A stretch of 60,908 nt of DNA from Lactobacillaceae bacterium UBA5807. Lineage in GTDB: Bacteria > Bacillota > Bacilli > Lactobacillales > Lactobacillaceae. The stretch spans positions 1 through 60,908 of the forward strand of contig DIDF01000095.1 in the NCBI GenBank assembly GCA_002418005.1. The letters run 5' to 3'. Shown here piece after piece: positions 8,271 to 16,760 of the stretch (position 1 is its first letter; each line of letters begins with the position of its first letter). A program made the translations under genes and the position numbers. The notes below the pieces were generated by a model. The model was given only the letters and a program-made list of their open reading frames with translations, did not search any database and was not told the DNA's origin.

Positions 8271-8705
8271 ATGTTAGTACCAAAACGTGTAAAGCACCGT
8301 CGTGAACATCGTGGAAAGCTTCGTGGTGAAGCTAAAGGCGGTAAGACAGTTACTTTCGGTGATTATGGTTTACAATCACTTGATTCTCACTGGATCACTA
8401 ACCGTCAAATTGAAGCATGTCGTGTCGCTATGACCCGTTATATGAAGCGTGGCGGAAGAGTTTGGATTAAGATTTTTCCTCACAAATCATATACTGAAAA
8501 GGGTGTCGGCGTACGTATGGGTAATGGTAAAGGTACACCAGCTGGCTGGGTAGCTCCTGTTAAGCGTGGTAAAGTCCTTTTTGAAGTCGGGGGTGTCAGC
8601 CAAGAGGTTGCTACTGAAGCTTTACGGCTTGCCTCAAACAAGCTTCCTGTTCGTACTAAGATTATTAAACGTGAGGAAGTAGGTGGCGAATCAAATGAAG
8701 GCTAA
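8271..8705 (+). CDS. rplP: 50S ribosomal protein L16
   Basis: L16 helps position aminoacyl-tRNA at the A site. The ATG at 8271, behind GAAGGAGGAAA, gives 144 residues starting MLVPKRVKHRREHRG. The family blocks GRVWIKIFPHKSYTEK and RMGNGKGTPAGW are present. A longer in-frame opening back to 8178 lies inside rpsC and is rejected. Its end overlaps rpmC by 11 bases. Confidence 0.98.
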   Translation: MLVPKRVKHRREHRGKLRGEAKGGKTVTFGDYGLQSLDSHWITNRQIEACRVAMTRYMKRGGRVWIKIFPHKSYTEKGVGVRMGNGKGTPAGWVAPVKRGKVLFEVGGVSQEVATEALRLASNKLPVRTKIIKREEVGGESNEG

Positions 8706-8889
8706 GGAAATTAATGAATTAACCACTGATCAAATGATTGCAAAAGAAAAAGATTACAAAGACGAATTGTTCAATCTTCGTTTTCAATTAGCCACTGGCC
8801 AGTTGGAAAATACGGCTCGGTTGAAGCAGGTTCGTAAGAACATTGCTCGAATCAAAACCGCACTTCGTCAACAAGAACTTAATAAATAG
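8695..8889 (+). CDS. rpmC: 50S ribosomal protein L29
   Basis: L29 lies beside L23 at the tunnel exit. The chosen ATG at 8695 gives 64 residues starting MKAKEINELT, the family N-terminus; the upstream in-frame codon at 8683 adds four residues and has a poorer ribosome site. The product has the LFNLRFQLATGQLEN helix. It overlaps the end of rplP, so translation is probably coupled. Confidence 0.96.
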   Translation: MKAKEINELTTDQMIAKEKDYKDELFNLRFQLATGQLENTARLKQVRKNIARIKTALRQQELNK

Positions 8890-8912
8890 AATACGATAAG
8901 GAGGCATAATTA

Positions 8913-9179
8913 ATGGCAGAAGAACGCAATGAACGTAAAGTTTATCAAGGCCGTGTAATTTCTGATAAGAGTAATAAAACAATCACTGTTGTTGTTGAAA
9001 CTACGAAGAAACATCCGACTTATGGTAAACGAGTTAAATACTCAAAGAAATATACTGCTCATGATGAAAACAATGAAGCCAAAACTGGCGATATTGTTAA
9101 AATTATGGAAACTCGACCATTATCAAAAACTAAGCGTTTCCGCTTAATTCAGGTTGTTCAAAAAGCAGTTAATCTTTAA
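8913..9179 (+). CDS. rpsQ: 30S ribosomal protein S17
   Basis: S17 is a primary 16S rRNA binding protein of the 30S body. The 88-residue product has the OB-fold blocks GRVISDKSNKTITV and METRPLSKTKRFR. The ATG follows AAGGAGG, 23 bases after rpmC. Confidence 0.98.
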   Translation: MAEERNERKVYQGRVISDKSNKTITVVVETTKKHPTYGKRVKYSKKYTAHDENNEAKTGDIVKIMETRPLSKTKRFRLIQVVQKAVNL

Positions 9180-9243
9180 TTTACTCAAATGCTAATAATT
9201 TATATCGTATTCTGATTTAAAATGACGAAGGGAGGATATACCT

Positions 9244-9612
9244 GTGATTCAACAAGAAAGTCGTTTGAAGGTTGCCGATAACTCTGGTGCCAGAGAAATC
9301 TTAACTATTAAAGTTTTAGGTGGTTCAACAAGAAGATATGCCGGAATCGGTGACACAATTGTTGCTACTGTTAAACAAGCAACACCAGGTGGCGTTGTCA
9401 AAAAAGGTGACGTCGTTAAAGCAGTTGTTGTAAGAACTAAATCAGCAACTCGTCGTAATGATGGTTCATATATCCGTTTCGATGAAAATGCAGCTGTTAT
9501 CATTAATAGTGATAAGAGCCCTCAAGGTACTCGTATTTTTGGTCCAGTTGCTCGTGAATTACGTGATCACAATTTTATGAAGATCGTTTCATTAGCTCCA
9601 GAAGTACTTTAA
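9244..9612 (+). CDS. rplN: 50S ribosomal protein L14
   Basis: L14 forms an intersubunit bridge. The 122-residue product begins MIQQESRLKVADNSGAR and ends with the FMKIVSLAPEVL tail of the family. The start is a GTG behind GGGAGGA. A 64-base gap after rpsQ holds no recognisable signal; the gene starts the spc section of the superoperon. Confidence 0.98.
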   Translation: MIQQESRLKVADNSGAREILTIKVLGGSTRRYAGIGDTIVATVKQATPGGVVKKGDVVKAVVVRTKSATRRNDGSYIRFDENAAVIINSDKSPQGTRIFGPVARELRDHNFMKIVSLAPEVL

Positions 9613-9642
9613 TTAAACCAAAAATATAAGGAGGTGCCGTAA

Positions 9643-9951
9643 ATGTTCATTAAAACTGGTGACAAAGTTCGTGTTATTAGTGGCAAGGACAAAGGCAAAG
9701 AAGGAACTGTTACAAAGACAATTGCTTCTAAGGACCGTGTAATTGTCCAAGGTATTAACAAGGTTAAAAAGCATACTAAGGCATCACAAACGAATCCTAA
9801 TGGTGGAATTGTTGATGCTGAAGCTCCAATACATGTTTCAAATGTTATGCTCATTGACCCTTCAACCAATAAACCAACTAAAGTTGGCTTTAAGGTTGAA
9901 AATGGTAAAAAAGTTCGTTATGCAAAGAAATCTAATAAATCGATTGATTAA
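9643..9951 (+). CDS. rplX: 50S ribosomal protein L24
   Basis: L24 is an assembly initiator of the 50S subunit. The 102-residue product has an N-terminal KOW motif (KTGDKVRVISGKDKGKEG) and the NPNGGIVDAEAPIH block. The ATG lies 30 bases after rplN behind AAGGAGGTG. Confidence 0.98.
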   Translation: MFIKTGDKVRVISGKDKGKEGTVTKTIASKDRVIVQGINKVKKHTKASQTNPNGGIVDAEAPIHVSNVMLIDPSTNKPTKVGFKVENGKKVRYAKKSNKSID

Positions 9952-9980
9952 ATAGATCAAGAAAGGAGGATACCTTTTAA

Positions 9981-10523
9981 ATGCCAAGTCGTTTACGTGA
10001 AAAGTTTGTTAGTGAAATTACCCCTCATATGATGGATAAATTTGGCTACAAATCAATTATGCAGGCTCCAAAGCTTGATAAAATTGTTTTGAACATGGGT
10101 GTTGGTGATGCTGTTACCAATGCCAAAAATCTTGATGAAGCTGTTTCAGAGTTAACTTTAATTTCTGGCCAAAAGCCATTAATTACTAAAGCCAAGAAAT
10201 CAATTGCTGGTTTCAGATTGCGTGAAGGTAACGCAATTGGTGCAAAAGTTACTCTTCGCGGTGATAGAATGTATGAATTCTTGGACAAATTAATTAATGT
10301 TTCATTACCTCGTGTTCGTGACTTCCACGGTGTTAGTTCAAAAGCCTTTGATGGCAGAGGTAACTACACTTTAGGTGTCAGAGAACAATTAATTTTCCCT
10401 GAAATCAACTACGATGATGTTAACCGTGTCCGTGGTTTGGATGTTGTAATTGTAACTACTGCAAATACCGATGAAGAGTCCCATGAATTGTTGGCTCAAT
10501 TCGGTATGCCATTTGAAAGATAA
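9981..10523 (+). CDS. rplE: 50S ribosomal protein L5
   Basis: L5 binds 5S rRNA and contacts P-site tRNA and S13. The 180-residue product has KIVLNMGVGDA, the LRVRDFHG-type block (LPRVRDFHGVS) and the C-terminal LAQFGMPF. The ATG follows GAAAGGAGGA. Confidence 0.98.
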   Translation: MPSRLREKFVSEITPHMMDKFGYKSIMQAPKLDKIVLNMGVGDAVTNAKNLDEAVSELTLISGQKPLITKAKKSIAGFRLREGNAIGAKVTLRGDRMYEFLDKLINVSLPRVRDFHGVSSKAFDGRGNYTLGVREQLIFPEINYDDVNRVRGLDVVIVTTANTDEESHELLAQFGMPFER

Positions 10524-10540
10524 ACTTAGGAGGTTTCACA

Positions 10541-10726
10541 TTGGCTAAAAAATCATTGATTGTTAAAAGTGAACGTCCAGCTAAATTCTCAACTCAAAAT
10601 TACACACGTTGTGAGCGCTGTGGAAGACCTCATTCTGTTTACAAGAAGTTCCACTTGTGCCGTCTATGCCTTCGTGAACTTGCCCATAAGGGTCAAATTC
10701 CTGGTATGAAGAAAGCTAGTTGGTAA
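10541..10726 (+). CDS. rpsN: 30S ribosomal protein S14, zinc-binding type
   Basis: S14 completes the 30S head. This is the short 61-residue zinc form: two CxxC pairs, CERC and CRLC, separated by 12 residues. The longer zinc-free paralog found elsewhere in some genomes is not in this window. The start is a TTG at 10541 with TTAGGAGG seven bases upstream, giving the expected MAKKSLIVK N-terminus. Confidence 0.97.
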   Translation: MAKKSLIVKSERPAKFSTQNYTRCERCGRPHSVYKKFHLCRLCLRELAHKGQIPGMKKASW

Positions 10727-10754
10727 AAGAAATTAAGAAGGAGGTTGTGCGCTA

Positions 10755-11153
10755 ATGTCTATGACTGATCCAATTGCAGATTTCTTAACTAGAATTCGTA
10801 ATGCCAATATGGTTCATCACGAAACAGTTGAAGTCCCTGCATCAAAAATCAAACATGACATCGCTGAAATCTTGAAACGTGAAGGTTTTGTACGCGATGT
10901 TGAATATATCGAAGACGACAAACAAGGCATCATTCGATTATTCCTTAAGTATGGCAAAAACAACGAACGTGTTATTTCTGGCCTTAAGAGAATTTCAAAA
11001 CCTGGTTTACGTTCATACGTTAAAGCAGACGATGTTCCCAAGGTTTTAAATGGCCTTGGAATTGCCATTATTTCTACATCAAATGGAGTTATTACAGATA
11101 AAGAAGCTAGAGCCAAGAAAATTGGCGGCGAAGTATTAGCTTACGTTTGGTAA
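10755..11153 (+). CDS. rpsH: 30S ribosomal protein S8
   Basis: S8 is a primary 16S rRNA binder that organises the central domain. The 132-residue product opens with MSMTDPIADFLTRIRNAN and ends with GGEVLAYVW, both family signatures. The ATG follows AAGGAGG, 28 bases after rpsN. Confidence 0.98.
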   Translation: MSMTDPIADFLTRIRNANMVHHETVEVPASKIKHDIAEILKREGFVRDVEYIEDDKQGIIRLFLKYGKNNERVISGLKRISKPGLRSYVKADDVPKVLNGLGIAIISTSNGVITDKEARAKKIGGEVLAYVW

Positions 11154-11181
11154 AAATCTACTGAATAGGAGGTGCAAATAA

Positions 11182-11721
11182 ATGAGTCGAATTGGTTATA
11201 AAACTGTTGAATTACCAAAAGGCGTTGAAGTTAAAACTGACGGTAACAAAGTTACTGTTAAAAGTTCAAAGGGTTCATTGACCCGTGAGATGTCACCTGA
11301 AATAAAGATGAACGTTAAAGGCAATGAAGTTAACTTCGAACCAGTTGGTGATTATAACAATAAAGTTCGAGCTCTCCATGGTACTGCTCGTGCTAACTTC
11401 AATAACATGGTTGAAGGAGTTACTAAAGGCTTTTCTAAGACTTTAAAACTTGTTGGTGTTGGATATCGTGCTCAATTAAAAGGCAAAAACCTTACTTTGA
11501 ACGTTGGATATTCAAATCCTGTCCAGATGAATGTTCCTGAAGACTTAAAGGTTGAAGTTCCAAATAATACCACTATTAATATTAGTGGAATCGACAAACA
11601 AGGTGTTGGCGATTTTGCTGCAACAGTTCGTGATGTACGTTCACCTGAACCATATAAAGGCAAAGGTATTCGTTACGAGAACGAACATATTATTCGTAAG
11701 GAAGGTAAGACTGGTAAGTAA
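11182..11721 (+). CDS. rplF: 50S ribosomal protein L6
   Basis: L6 lies near the factor-binding site of the 50S subunit. The 179-residue product consists of two related domains and carries the C-terminal signature PEPYKGKGIRY. The ATG follows ATAGGAGG. Confidence 0.98.
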   Translation: MSRIGYKTVELPKGVEVKTDGNKVTVKSSKGSLTREMSPEIKMNVKGNEVNFEPVGDYNNKVRALHGTARANFNNMVEGVTKGFSKTLKLVGVGYRAQLKGKNLTLNVGYSNPVQMNVPEDLKVEVPNNTTINISGIDKQGVGDFAATVRDVRSPEPYKGKGIRYENEHIIRKEGKTGK

Positions 11722-11755
11722 TTTACCTGTCTAATAAAATTTTGAGGTGACTATT

Positions 11756-12112
11756 TTGATTTCTAAACCAGATAAAAATAAAAGTCGGAAACGTCGTCAT
11801 AACCGTGTCCGTAATAAGATTTCTGGTACTGCCGAGTGCCCACGCTTGAACGTTTTTCGTTCTAACAAAAACATCTACGCTCAAATTATTGATGACGTAG
11901 AGGGTGTAACGCTTGTTAGTGCCTCAACACTTGATTCTGATGTCAGTGGTGCAAATAAGACTGAGCAAGCAGCAGGTGTTGGTAAATTGGTAGCTCAAAG
12001 AGCTAGCAAAAAGAACATCAAGAAGGTTGTATTTGACCGTGGTGGATACCTTTACCATGGTCGTGTTCAGGCTCTTGCAAATGCAGCCCGTGAAAACGGA
12101 CTAGACTTTTAA
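11756..12112 (+). CDS. rplR: 50S ribosomal protein L18
   Basis: L18 links 5S rRNA to the 50S subunit. The TTG at 11756 is chosen because TGAGGTGA lies six bases upstream and the protein then begins MISKPDKNKSRKRRH, as in homologs, with 118 residues. The in-frame GTG at 11747 is part of the ribosome site itself. The YLYHGRVQALANAARENGLDF end is typical; the final part matches the family closely. Confidence 0.96.
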   Translation: MISKPDKNKSRKRRHNRVRNKISGTAECPRLNVFRSNKNIYAQIIDDVEGVTLVSASTLDSDVSGANKTEQAAGVGKLVAQRASKKNIKKVVFDRGGYLYHGRVQALANAARENGLDF

Positions 12113-12133
12113 TAAAAGGAGGAATAACCGCAC

Positions 12134-12637
12134 ATGAAGAAGTTTATTGATCCTGATAAATTAGAGCTAGAAGACAACGTTGTTTCCATTAACCGGATCA
12201 CTAAAGTTGTTAAAGGTGGTCGTCGTCTTCGTTTTGCAGCATTAGTCGTAGTTGGCGATAAGCACAGTCATGTTGGCTTTGGAACTGGTAAAGCTCAAGA
12301 AGTTCCAGAAGCTATTCGTAAAGCTGTTGAAGATGCTCGCAAAAACTTGATTGAGGTTCCGATTGTTGGTACAACAATTCCTCACCAAGTAATTGGCAAT
12401 TACGGTGGCGGCAGAATCTTACTTAAGCCTGCCGAAGAAGGATCTGGAGTTGCTGCTGGTGGTGCTGTCCGTTCCGTTATGGAACTAGCAGGTATCGATG
12501 ATGTTACCAGTAAGCGTTTGGGTTCAAACACACCTGTTAATGTAATCAGAGCCACTTTTAAAGGCCTGAATGCATTACGCAGTGCTGATGAAGTTTCAGC
12601 TTTGCGTGGAGTTTCAACCCAACATTTAGCTGAATAA
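12134..12637 (+). CDS. rpsE: 30S ribosomal protein S5
   Basis: S5 lies at the mRNA entry site and affects accuracy. The 167-residue product has the double-stranded-RNA-binding-like N-terminal domain with KVVKGGRRLRF and the C-terminal block GTGVAAGGAVR-like (GSGVAAGGAVRSVMELAGI). The ATG follows AAGGAGGA. Confidence 0.98.
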   Translation: MKKFIDPDKLELEDNVVSINRITKVVKGGRRLRFAALVVVGDKHSHVGFGTGKAQEVPEAIRKAVEDARKNLIEVPIVGTTIPHQVIGNYGGGRILLKPAEEGSGVAAGGAVRSVMELAGIDDVTSKRLGSNTPVNVIRATFKGLNALRSADEVSALRGVSTQHLAE

Positions 12638-12651
12638 GGAGGAGTTTTAAG

Positions 12652-12837
12652 ATGGCTCAATTAAAAATTACATTAAAACGTAGCGTGACTCATCGCCTCC
12701 CCAAACAAAGAAAAATTGTTAAGGCTTTAGGCCTTGGGCGAGTTAACAGTTCTGTTGTAAAGCCTGATAATGAAGCAACTCGTGGGGCATTATTTCTTAT
12801 TGCTCATTTAATCGAAGTTGAACAAATTAAAGACTAA
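12652..12837 (+). CDS. rpmD: 50S ribosomal protein L30
   Basis: A small 50S protein of the ferredoxin-like fold. The 61-residue product begins MAQLKITLKRSVTHR and has the KALGLGRVNSSV block. The ATG follows AAGGAGGAG, 14 bases after rpsE. Confidence 0.97.
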   Translation: MAQLKITLKRSVTHRLPKQRKIVKALGLGRVNSSVVKPDNEATRGALFLIAHLIEVEQIKD

Positions 12838-12864
12838 ATTTAAAAGATAGGAGGTGCTAATTTC

Positions 12865-13299
12865 ATGAAAATGAATGAATTGAAAGCTGCTGAAGGTTCT
12901 CGTTCATTACGTACTAGAAGAGGCCGTGGCCTGTCTGCTGGACGTGGCAAGACTTCAGGTCGTGGCCAAAAGGGTCAAAAGGCTCGTAGTAAAACCAGAG
13001 TTGGTTTTGAAGGTGGCCAAATGCCTTTGTACCGTCGTATTCCAAAACGTGGTTTTAATAACATCAGTCGTAAAGAGTATGCGGTTGTCAATGTTGAGAG
13101 ACTTGATAGTTTTGATAATGGAACCGAGGTTACTCCTGAATTACTTGTAGAATCTGGTGTTATTAAAGGTACTAAAGCTGGAATCAAGATTTTAGGTAAT
13201 GGTAAACTTTCTAAAAAGCTTACTGTTAAAGCTAATAAGTTTTCAAAATCAGCTCAATCTGTGATTGAAGATGCTGGTGGCAAAATAGAGGTGATTTAA
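12865..13299 (+). CDS. rplO: 50S ribosomal protein L15
   Basis: L15 is a late 50S assembly protein with a long basic N-terminal arm. The 144-residue product has the Gly/Arg-rich arm with GRGLSAGRGKTSGRGQKG and the FEGGQMPLYRRIPKRGF block. The stop overlaps the secY start by one base, typical of the rplO-secY pair. Confidence 0.98.
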   Translation: MKMNELKAAEGSRSLRTRRGRGLSAGRGKTSGRGQKGQKARSKTRVGFEGGQMPLYRRIPKRGFNNISRKEYAVVNVERLDSFDNGTEVTPELLVESGVIKGTKAGIKILGNGKLSKKLTVKANKFSKSAQSVIEDAGGKIEVI

Positions 13300-14675
13300 T
13301 GCTCTCGACCTTATCAGGTGCGTTTAAAGTTAAAGAAATCCGAAATAAAATACTTTTTACTCTTTTTGTATTAGTAATCTTTCGGTTAGGAGCATATATC
13401 ACAGTTCCTGGGATTAACGCAAAAGCACTTCAGTCCGTTGCATCTTCAGGTTTGGTTAGTATTCTTAACACCTTCAGTGGTGGTGGGTTAACTAATTATT
13501 CCGTTTTTGCGATGGGAGTATCACCTTACATTACTGCTCAAATTATTATTCAACTTTTACAAATGGACATTGTTCCTAAGTATGTTGAATGGGGCAAGCA
13601 AGGTGAAGTTGGTCGACGTAAATTAAACCAACATACAAAATACCTTACAGTGATTTTAGCTTTCTTCCAATCTGTAGGTATTACTGCTGGTTTCAACCAG
13701 TTGAGTAGTCTTAATCTGGTACAGCATCCAAGTATTTCAACATATGCAACTATCGGAATTATTCTCACTGGTGGGACAATGCTTACCACTTGGATGGGTG
13801 ACATGATCACAGATCGTGGTCTTGGAAACGGAATTTCAATGATTATTTTTGCTGGGATTGTTGCCCGAATTCCTGTTGGTTTGCAACATGTTTGGCAAAC
13901 CTACTTTGTTGGGGTTAGTGGTTCTGACCTTTGGCAACCTATTCTGTTTTCTATAGCATTGATAATAGTTGTTTTGGTTATTGTTACTTTTACAACCTGG
14001 GTTCAACAAGCGGAGCGAAGAATCCCAATTCAATATACTCGTAGAACAGCTGGTTCTCCTGACAGCAGTTACTTGCCTTTAAAGGTTAACGTTGCCGGTG
14101 TTATTCCTGTTATTTTTGCGAGCTCATTTATTGCGACTCCTCAAACCATTTTGATGGCTTTTACTCAGAATTATTCCCAATCTACTTGGTACCAAATATT
14201 AAATAATTTATTTAATATGCAGACACCAACTGGGGCGGTATTTTACACTGCTTTGATTGTTATGTTTACTTTCTTTTATGCCTTTGTTCAGGTTAACCCT
14301 GAAAAACTATCAGAAAACTTACAAAAGCAAGGAAGTTATATTCTGGGTGTTTGGCCGGGACATGAAACTCAAACTTACGTATCAAATCTTCTTATGAGGC
14401 TTAGTGTTGTAGGTTCGATCTTTTTGGGTGTGATTTCTTTGATTCCATTGATTGCTCAAGATATTTGGAATCTTGATGAGTCAGTTGGCTTGGGCGGAAC
14501 TAGTTTACTAATCGTTGTCGGTGTTGCAATCGAAACCCTTAGACAGATTAGAGGGTTAATGATGAAGCGAGAATACGTTGGCTTTATCAGTGGTTCTAGA
14601 CCTAAAGATCTTGATTCCCAAGATTCTGGTTCAAAGGGATCCAACCAAAATGAACCTAATCCACAAAAGTCATAA
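13299..14675 (+). CDS. secY: Protein translocase subunit SecY
   Basis: SecY is the channel of the general secretion translocon in the cytoplasmic membrane. The 458-residue product has ten predicted membrane segments, the plug and pore-ring region GINAKAL, and the cytoplasmic loops GEVGRRKLNQ and QQAERRIPIQY. It is about 20 residues longer than usual because of a polar Ser/Asn/Pro tail (from about residue 436). The ATG overlaps the rplO stop, with GAGGTGA inside rplO. Confidence 0.97.
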   Translation: MLSTLSGAFKVKEIRNKILFTLFVLVIFRLGAYITVPGINAKALQSVASSGLVSILNTFSGGGLTNYSVFAMGVSPYITAQIIIQLLQMDIVPKYVEWGKQGEVGRRKLNQHTKYLTVILAFFQSVGITAGFNQLSSLNLVQHPSISTYATIGIILTGGTMLTTWMGDMITDRGLGNGISMIIFAGIVARIPVGLQHVWQTYFVGVSGSDLWQPILFSIALIIVVLVIVTFTTWVQQAERRIPIQYTRRTAGSPDSSYLPLKVNVAGVIPVIFASSFIATPQTILMAFTQNYSQSTWYQILNNLFNMQTPTGAVFYTALIVMFTFFYAFVQVNPEKLSENLQKQGSYILGVWPGHETQTYVSNLLMRLSVVGSIFLGVISLIPLIAQDIWNLDESVGLGGTSLLIVVGVAIETLRQIRGLMMKREYVGFISGSRPKDLDSQDSGSKGSNQNEPNPQKS

Positions 14676-14706
14676 TTTACCTATGAAGATTACGAGGAGA
14701 ATGTTA

Positions 14707-15363
14707 ATGTCATTAAACCTAATTTTAATGGGACTTCCTGGTGCCGGTAAAGGTACTCAGGCTGAATACATCGTTAAAAAATATCCCGTTCCTCATATTT
14801 CAACCGGTGATATGTTTCGGGCAGCTATTGCTGGTAAGACGGCCTTAGGGCTCAAAGCTAAAGAGTTCACTGATAAAGGTAATCTTGTTCCAGACGAAGT
14901 TACAAATGGAATTGTCAAGGAAAGATTATCTAAAGATGATACTGAGGATGGATATCTTTTGGATGGATATCCTAGAACTTTAGAACAAGCTGATGCTTTG
15001 GAAAAAATGACCAAAGAGCTTGGAAAAGAGCTTAATGCAGTTCTCTATATTGATGTTGATCCTAGTGTTTTGACGAAGCGATTAACCGCCCGATATATTT
15101 GTAAAAACTGTGGAGCTACTTACAATAAGCTTTATCATAATCCTAAAGTTGAAGGCACATGTGATGTTTGTGGGGGACATGAGTTTTATCAACGCGCTGA
15201 TGATAAACCGGAAGCTGTTCAAAATCGGCTTAAGGTAAACACTAAAATGAATACTCCGTTAATTTCATATTACAAACAACGCAATCTTTTATACGATGTT
15301 GATGGTGATAGAGCCATTACTGAAGTTTGGAAAGATGTTGATAAAATTTTAGGTTCACTATAA
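14707..15363 (+). CDS. adk: Adenylate kinase
   Basis: Catalyses ATP + AMP = 2 ADP in the cytoplasm. The chosen ATG at 14707 gives 218 residues; GAGGAGA lies seven bases upstream, while an ATG at 14701 is too close and the opening from 14578 lies inside secY. The P-loop GLPGAGKGT spans 9-17, the NMP-binding GDMFR starts at 34, and the LID holds a zinc site C132-x2-C135 and C152-x2-C155, the Gram-positive type. Length is normal. Confidence 0.97.
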   Translation: MSLNLILMGLPGAGKGTQAEYIVKKYPVPHISTGDMFRAAIAGKTALGLKAKEFTDKGNLVPDEVTNGIVKERLSKDDTEDGYLLDGYPRTLEQADALEKMTKELGKELNAVLYIDVDPSVLTKRLTARYICKNCGATYNKLYHNPKVEGTCDVCGGHEFYQRADDKPEAVQNRLKVNTKMNTPLISYYKQRNLLYDVDGDRAITEVWKDVDKILGSL

Positions 15364-15394
15364 AATATGGCAGTTAACTGTTGAGTCTATAGGA

Positions 15395-15423
15395 TTGAAA
15401 GAATTTTGTTATCGTGTTAAACT
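15395..15423 (+). promoter_or_regulatory. Internal promoter upstream of infA
   Basis: TTGAAA (15395-15400), 17 bases, then TAAACT (15418-15423) with TG at 15415-15416, an extended -10. It lies in the 120-base gap between adk and infA, the longest gap inside the spc-alpha section, and could give infA-rpmJ-rpsM-rpsK-rpoA-rplQ their own transcription. Confidence 0.6.
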
Positions 15424-15483
15424 AACAAGTGATTGTCAAATATTCGGAATTCGATCTTTATAGATAGCTGGAGGTGCTATTTA

Positions 15484-15702
15484 GTGGCTAAAGAAGACGC
15501 TATCGAAGTTGAAGGAAAAGTTGTTGAAACTTTGCCAAATGCTACTTTTCGTGTTGAGTTGGAAAACGGACACCAAATTTTAGCTTTTGTTTCAGGAAAA
15601 ATTAGAATGCATTACATTAGAATTCTTCCTGGAGACAAGGTAACTGTCGAAATGTCCCCTTACGATTTAAGCAAGGGAAGAATCACTTATCGTTATAAGT
15701 AA
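15484..15702 (+). CDS. infA: Translation initiation factor IF-1
   Basis: IF-1 binds the 30S A site and assists IF-2 and IF-3. The GTG at 15484 behind CTGGAGGTG gives the canonical 72 residues starting MAKEDAIEVEG and ending RGRITYRYK-type (KGRITYRYK). The in-frame opening from 15433 has no ribosome site. OB fold; normal length. Confidence 0.97.
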   Translation: MAKEDAIEVEGKVVETLPNATFRVELENGHQILAFVSGKIRMHYIRILPGDKVTVEMSPYDLSKGRITYRYK

Positions 15703-15741
15703 GTGGTTTTCTGTCTTAATCATTTTCAAGGAGGATTTAAA

Positions 15742-15861
15742 ATGAAAGTACGACCATCTGTCAAGCGTATGTGTGAACATTGCAAAGTTATTAGAAGAAA
15801 AGGCCGTGTTATGGTCATCTGCTCTGCAAATCCAAAGCACAAACAACGCCAAGGAAAGTAA
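15742..15861 (+). CDS. rpmJ: 50S ribosomal protein L36
   Basis: A 39-residue zinc-ribbon protein of the 50S subunit, read from ATG 15742 behind AAGGAGG to TAA 15859-15861. It begins MKVRPSVKRMCEHCKV and contains the zinc ligands CEHC, then a later Cys and His (VICSANPKHKQRQG). It is the cysteine-containing C+ form. It is one residue longer than the common 38. Confidence 0.96.
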   Translation: MKVRPSVKRMCEHCKVIRRKGRVMVICSANPKHKQRQGK

Positions 15862-15886
15862 TTAATAAATAGGGAGGTGTTTTTAT

Positions 15887-16252
15887 ATGGCTCGTATCGC
15901 CGGAATTGATTTACCCCGTGATAAGCGAATCGTAATTGGTTTAACTTATATCTATGGGATTGGGAATTCAACTGCTCAAAAAATTCTGAAGGACACTGGT
16001 GTTTCAGAAGATGTTCGTGTTCGTGATTTAACTCCTGACCAAGAAGATAAAATCCGAGCTGCAGTTGATCAATATAAAATTGAAGGTGACCTACGTCGAG
16101 AAACAAGTATGAATATCAAACTTCTTCAAGAGATTGGTTCATACCGTGGAATGCGTCATCGTCGTGGTTTGCCTGTTCGTGGCCAACATACTAAGAATAA
16201 TGCCCGCACTCGTAAGGGTCGTAGGCTCTCTATTGCTGGTAAGAAAAAATAA
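15887..16252 (+). CDS. rpsM: 30S ribosomal protein S13
   Basis: S13 lies at the top of the 30S head and bridges to the 50S subunit. The 121-residue product starts MARIAGIDLPRDKR and carries the helix-two-turn-helix block and the basic tail GLPVRGQHTKNNARTRKG. The ATG follows AGGGAGGTG. Confidence 0.98.
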   Translation: MARIAGIDLPRDKRIVIGLTYIYGIGNSTAQKILKDTGVSEDVRVRDLTPDQEDKIRAAVDQYKIEGDLRRETSMNIKLLQEIGSYRGMRHRRGLPVRGQHTKNNARTRKGRRLSIAGKKK

Positions 16253-16279
16253 TAATTAAAAAGGAGGTTAAGTGATTTT

Positions 16280-16666
16280 ATGGTTAAGAAAACAGGTCGT
16301 AAACGTCGGGTAAAAAAGAATATTGAATCAGGCGTTGCTCATATTCATTCAACATTCAACAACACTTTGGTTATGATTACCGACATGCAAGGAAATGCTG
16401 TTGCTTGGTCATCAGCTGGTGCTCTTGGCTTCCGTGGAAGTCGTAAATCAACACCATTTGCTGCTCAAATGGCTTCAGAAGCTGCTGCAAAGGCATCTAT
16501 GGAACATGGCATGAAATCAGTTGAAGTAGCTGTTAAGGGACCAGGTTCTGGCCGTGAATCAGCTATTAGAGCTCTCCAAGCAACCGGTTTGGAAGTTACA
16601 GCTATTCGTGACGTTACTCCAGTTCCTCATAATGGATCTCGTCCTCCAAAGCGTCGTCGAGTTTAG
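16280..16666 (+). CDS. rpsK: 30S ribosomal protein S11
   Basis: S11 lies on the 30S platform at the E-site mRNA path. The 128-residue product has the GVAHIHSTFNNT block, WSSAGALGFRGSRKSTPFAAQ and the C-terminal HNGSRPPKRRRV. The ATG follows AAGGAGG. Confidence 0.98.
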   Translation: MVKKTGRKRRVKKNIESGVAHIHSTFNNTLVMITDMQGNAVAWSSAGALGFRGSRKSTPFAAQMASEAAAKASMEHGMKSVEVAVKGPGSGRESAIRALQATGLEVTAIRDVTPVPHNGSRPPKRRRV

Positions 16667-16760
16667 TTATATATGTTTATCACTTACGAATATAATATGT
16701 ACCCGCATATTAATTTATTGCGCTCAGACTCACACGTTTTGAAAGGGGTTAATGATAAGA

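Noticed and set aside
14578..14706. N-terminal extension of adenylate kinase
   Set aside because: It lies inside secY in another frame, lacks a ribosome site, and the P-loop would be misplaced relative to the family.
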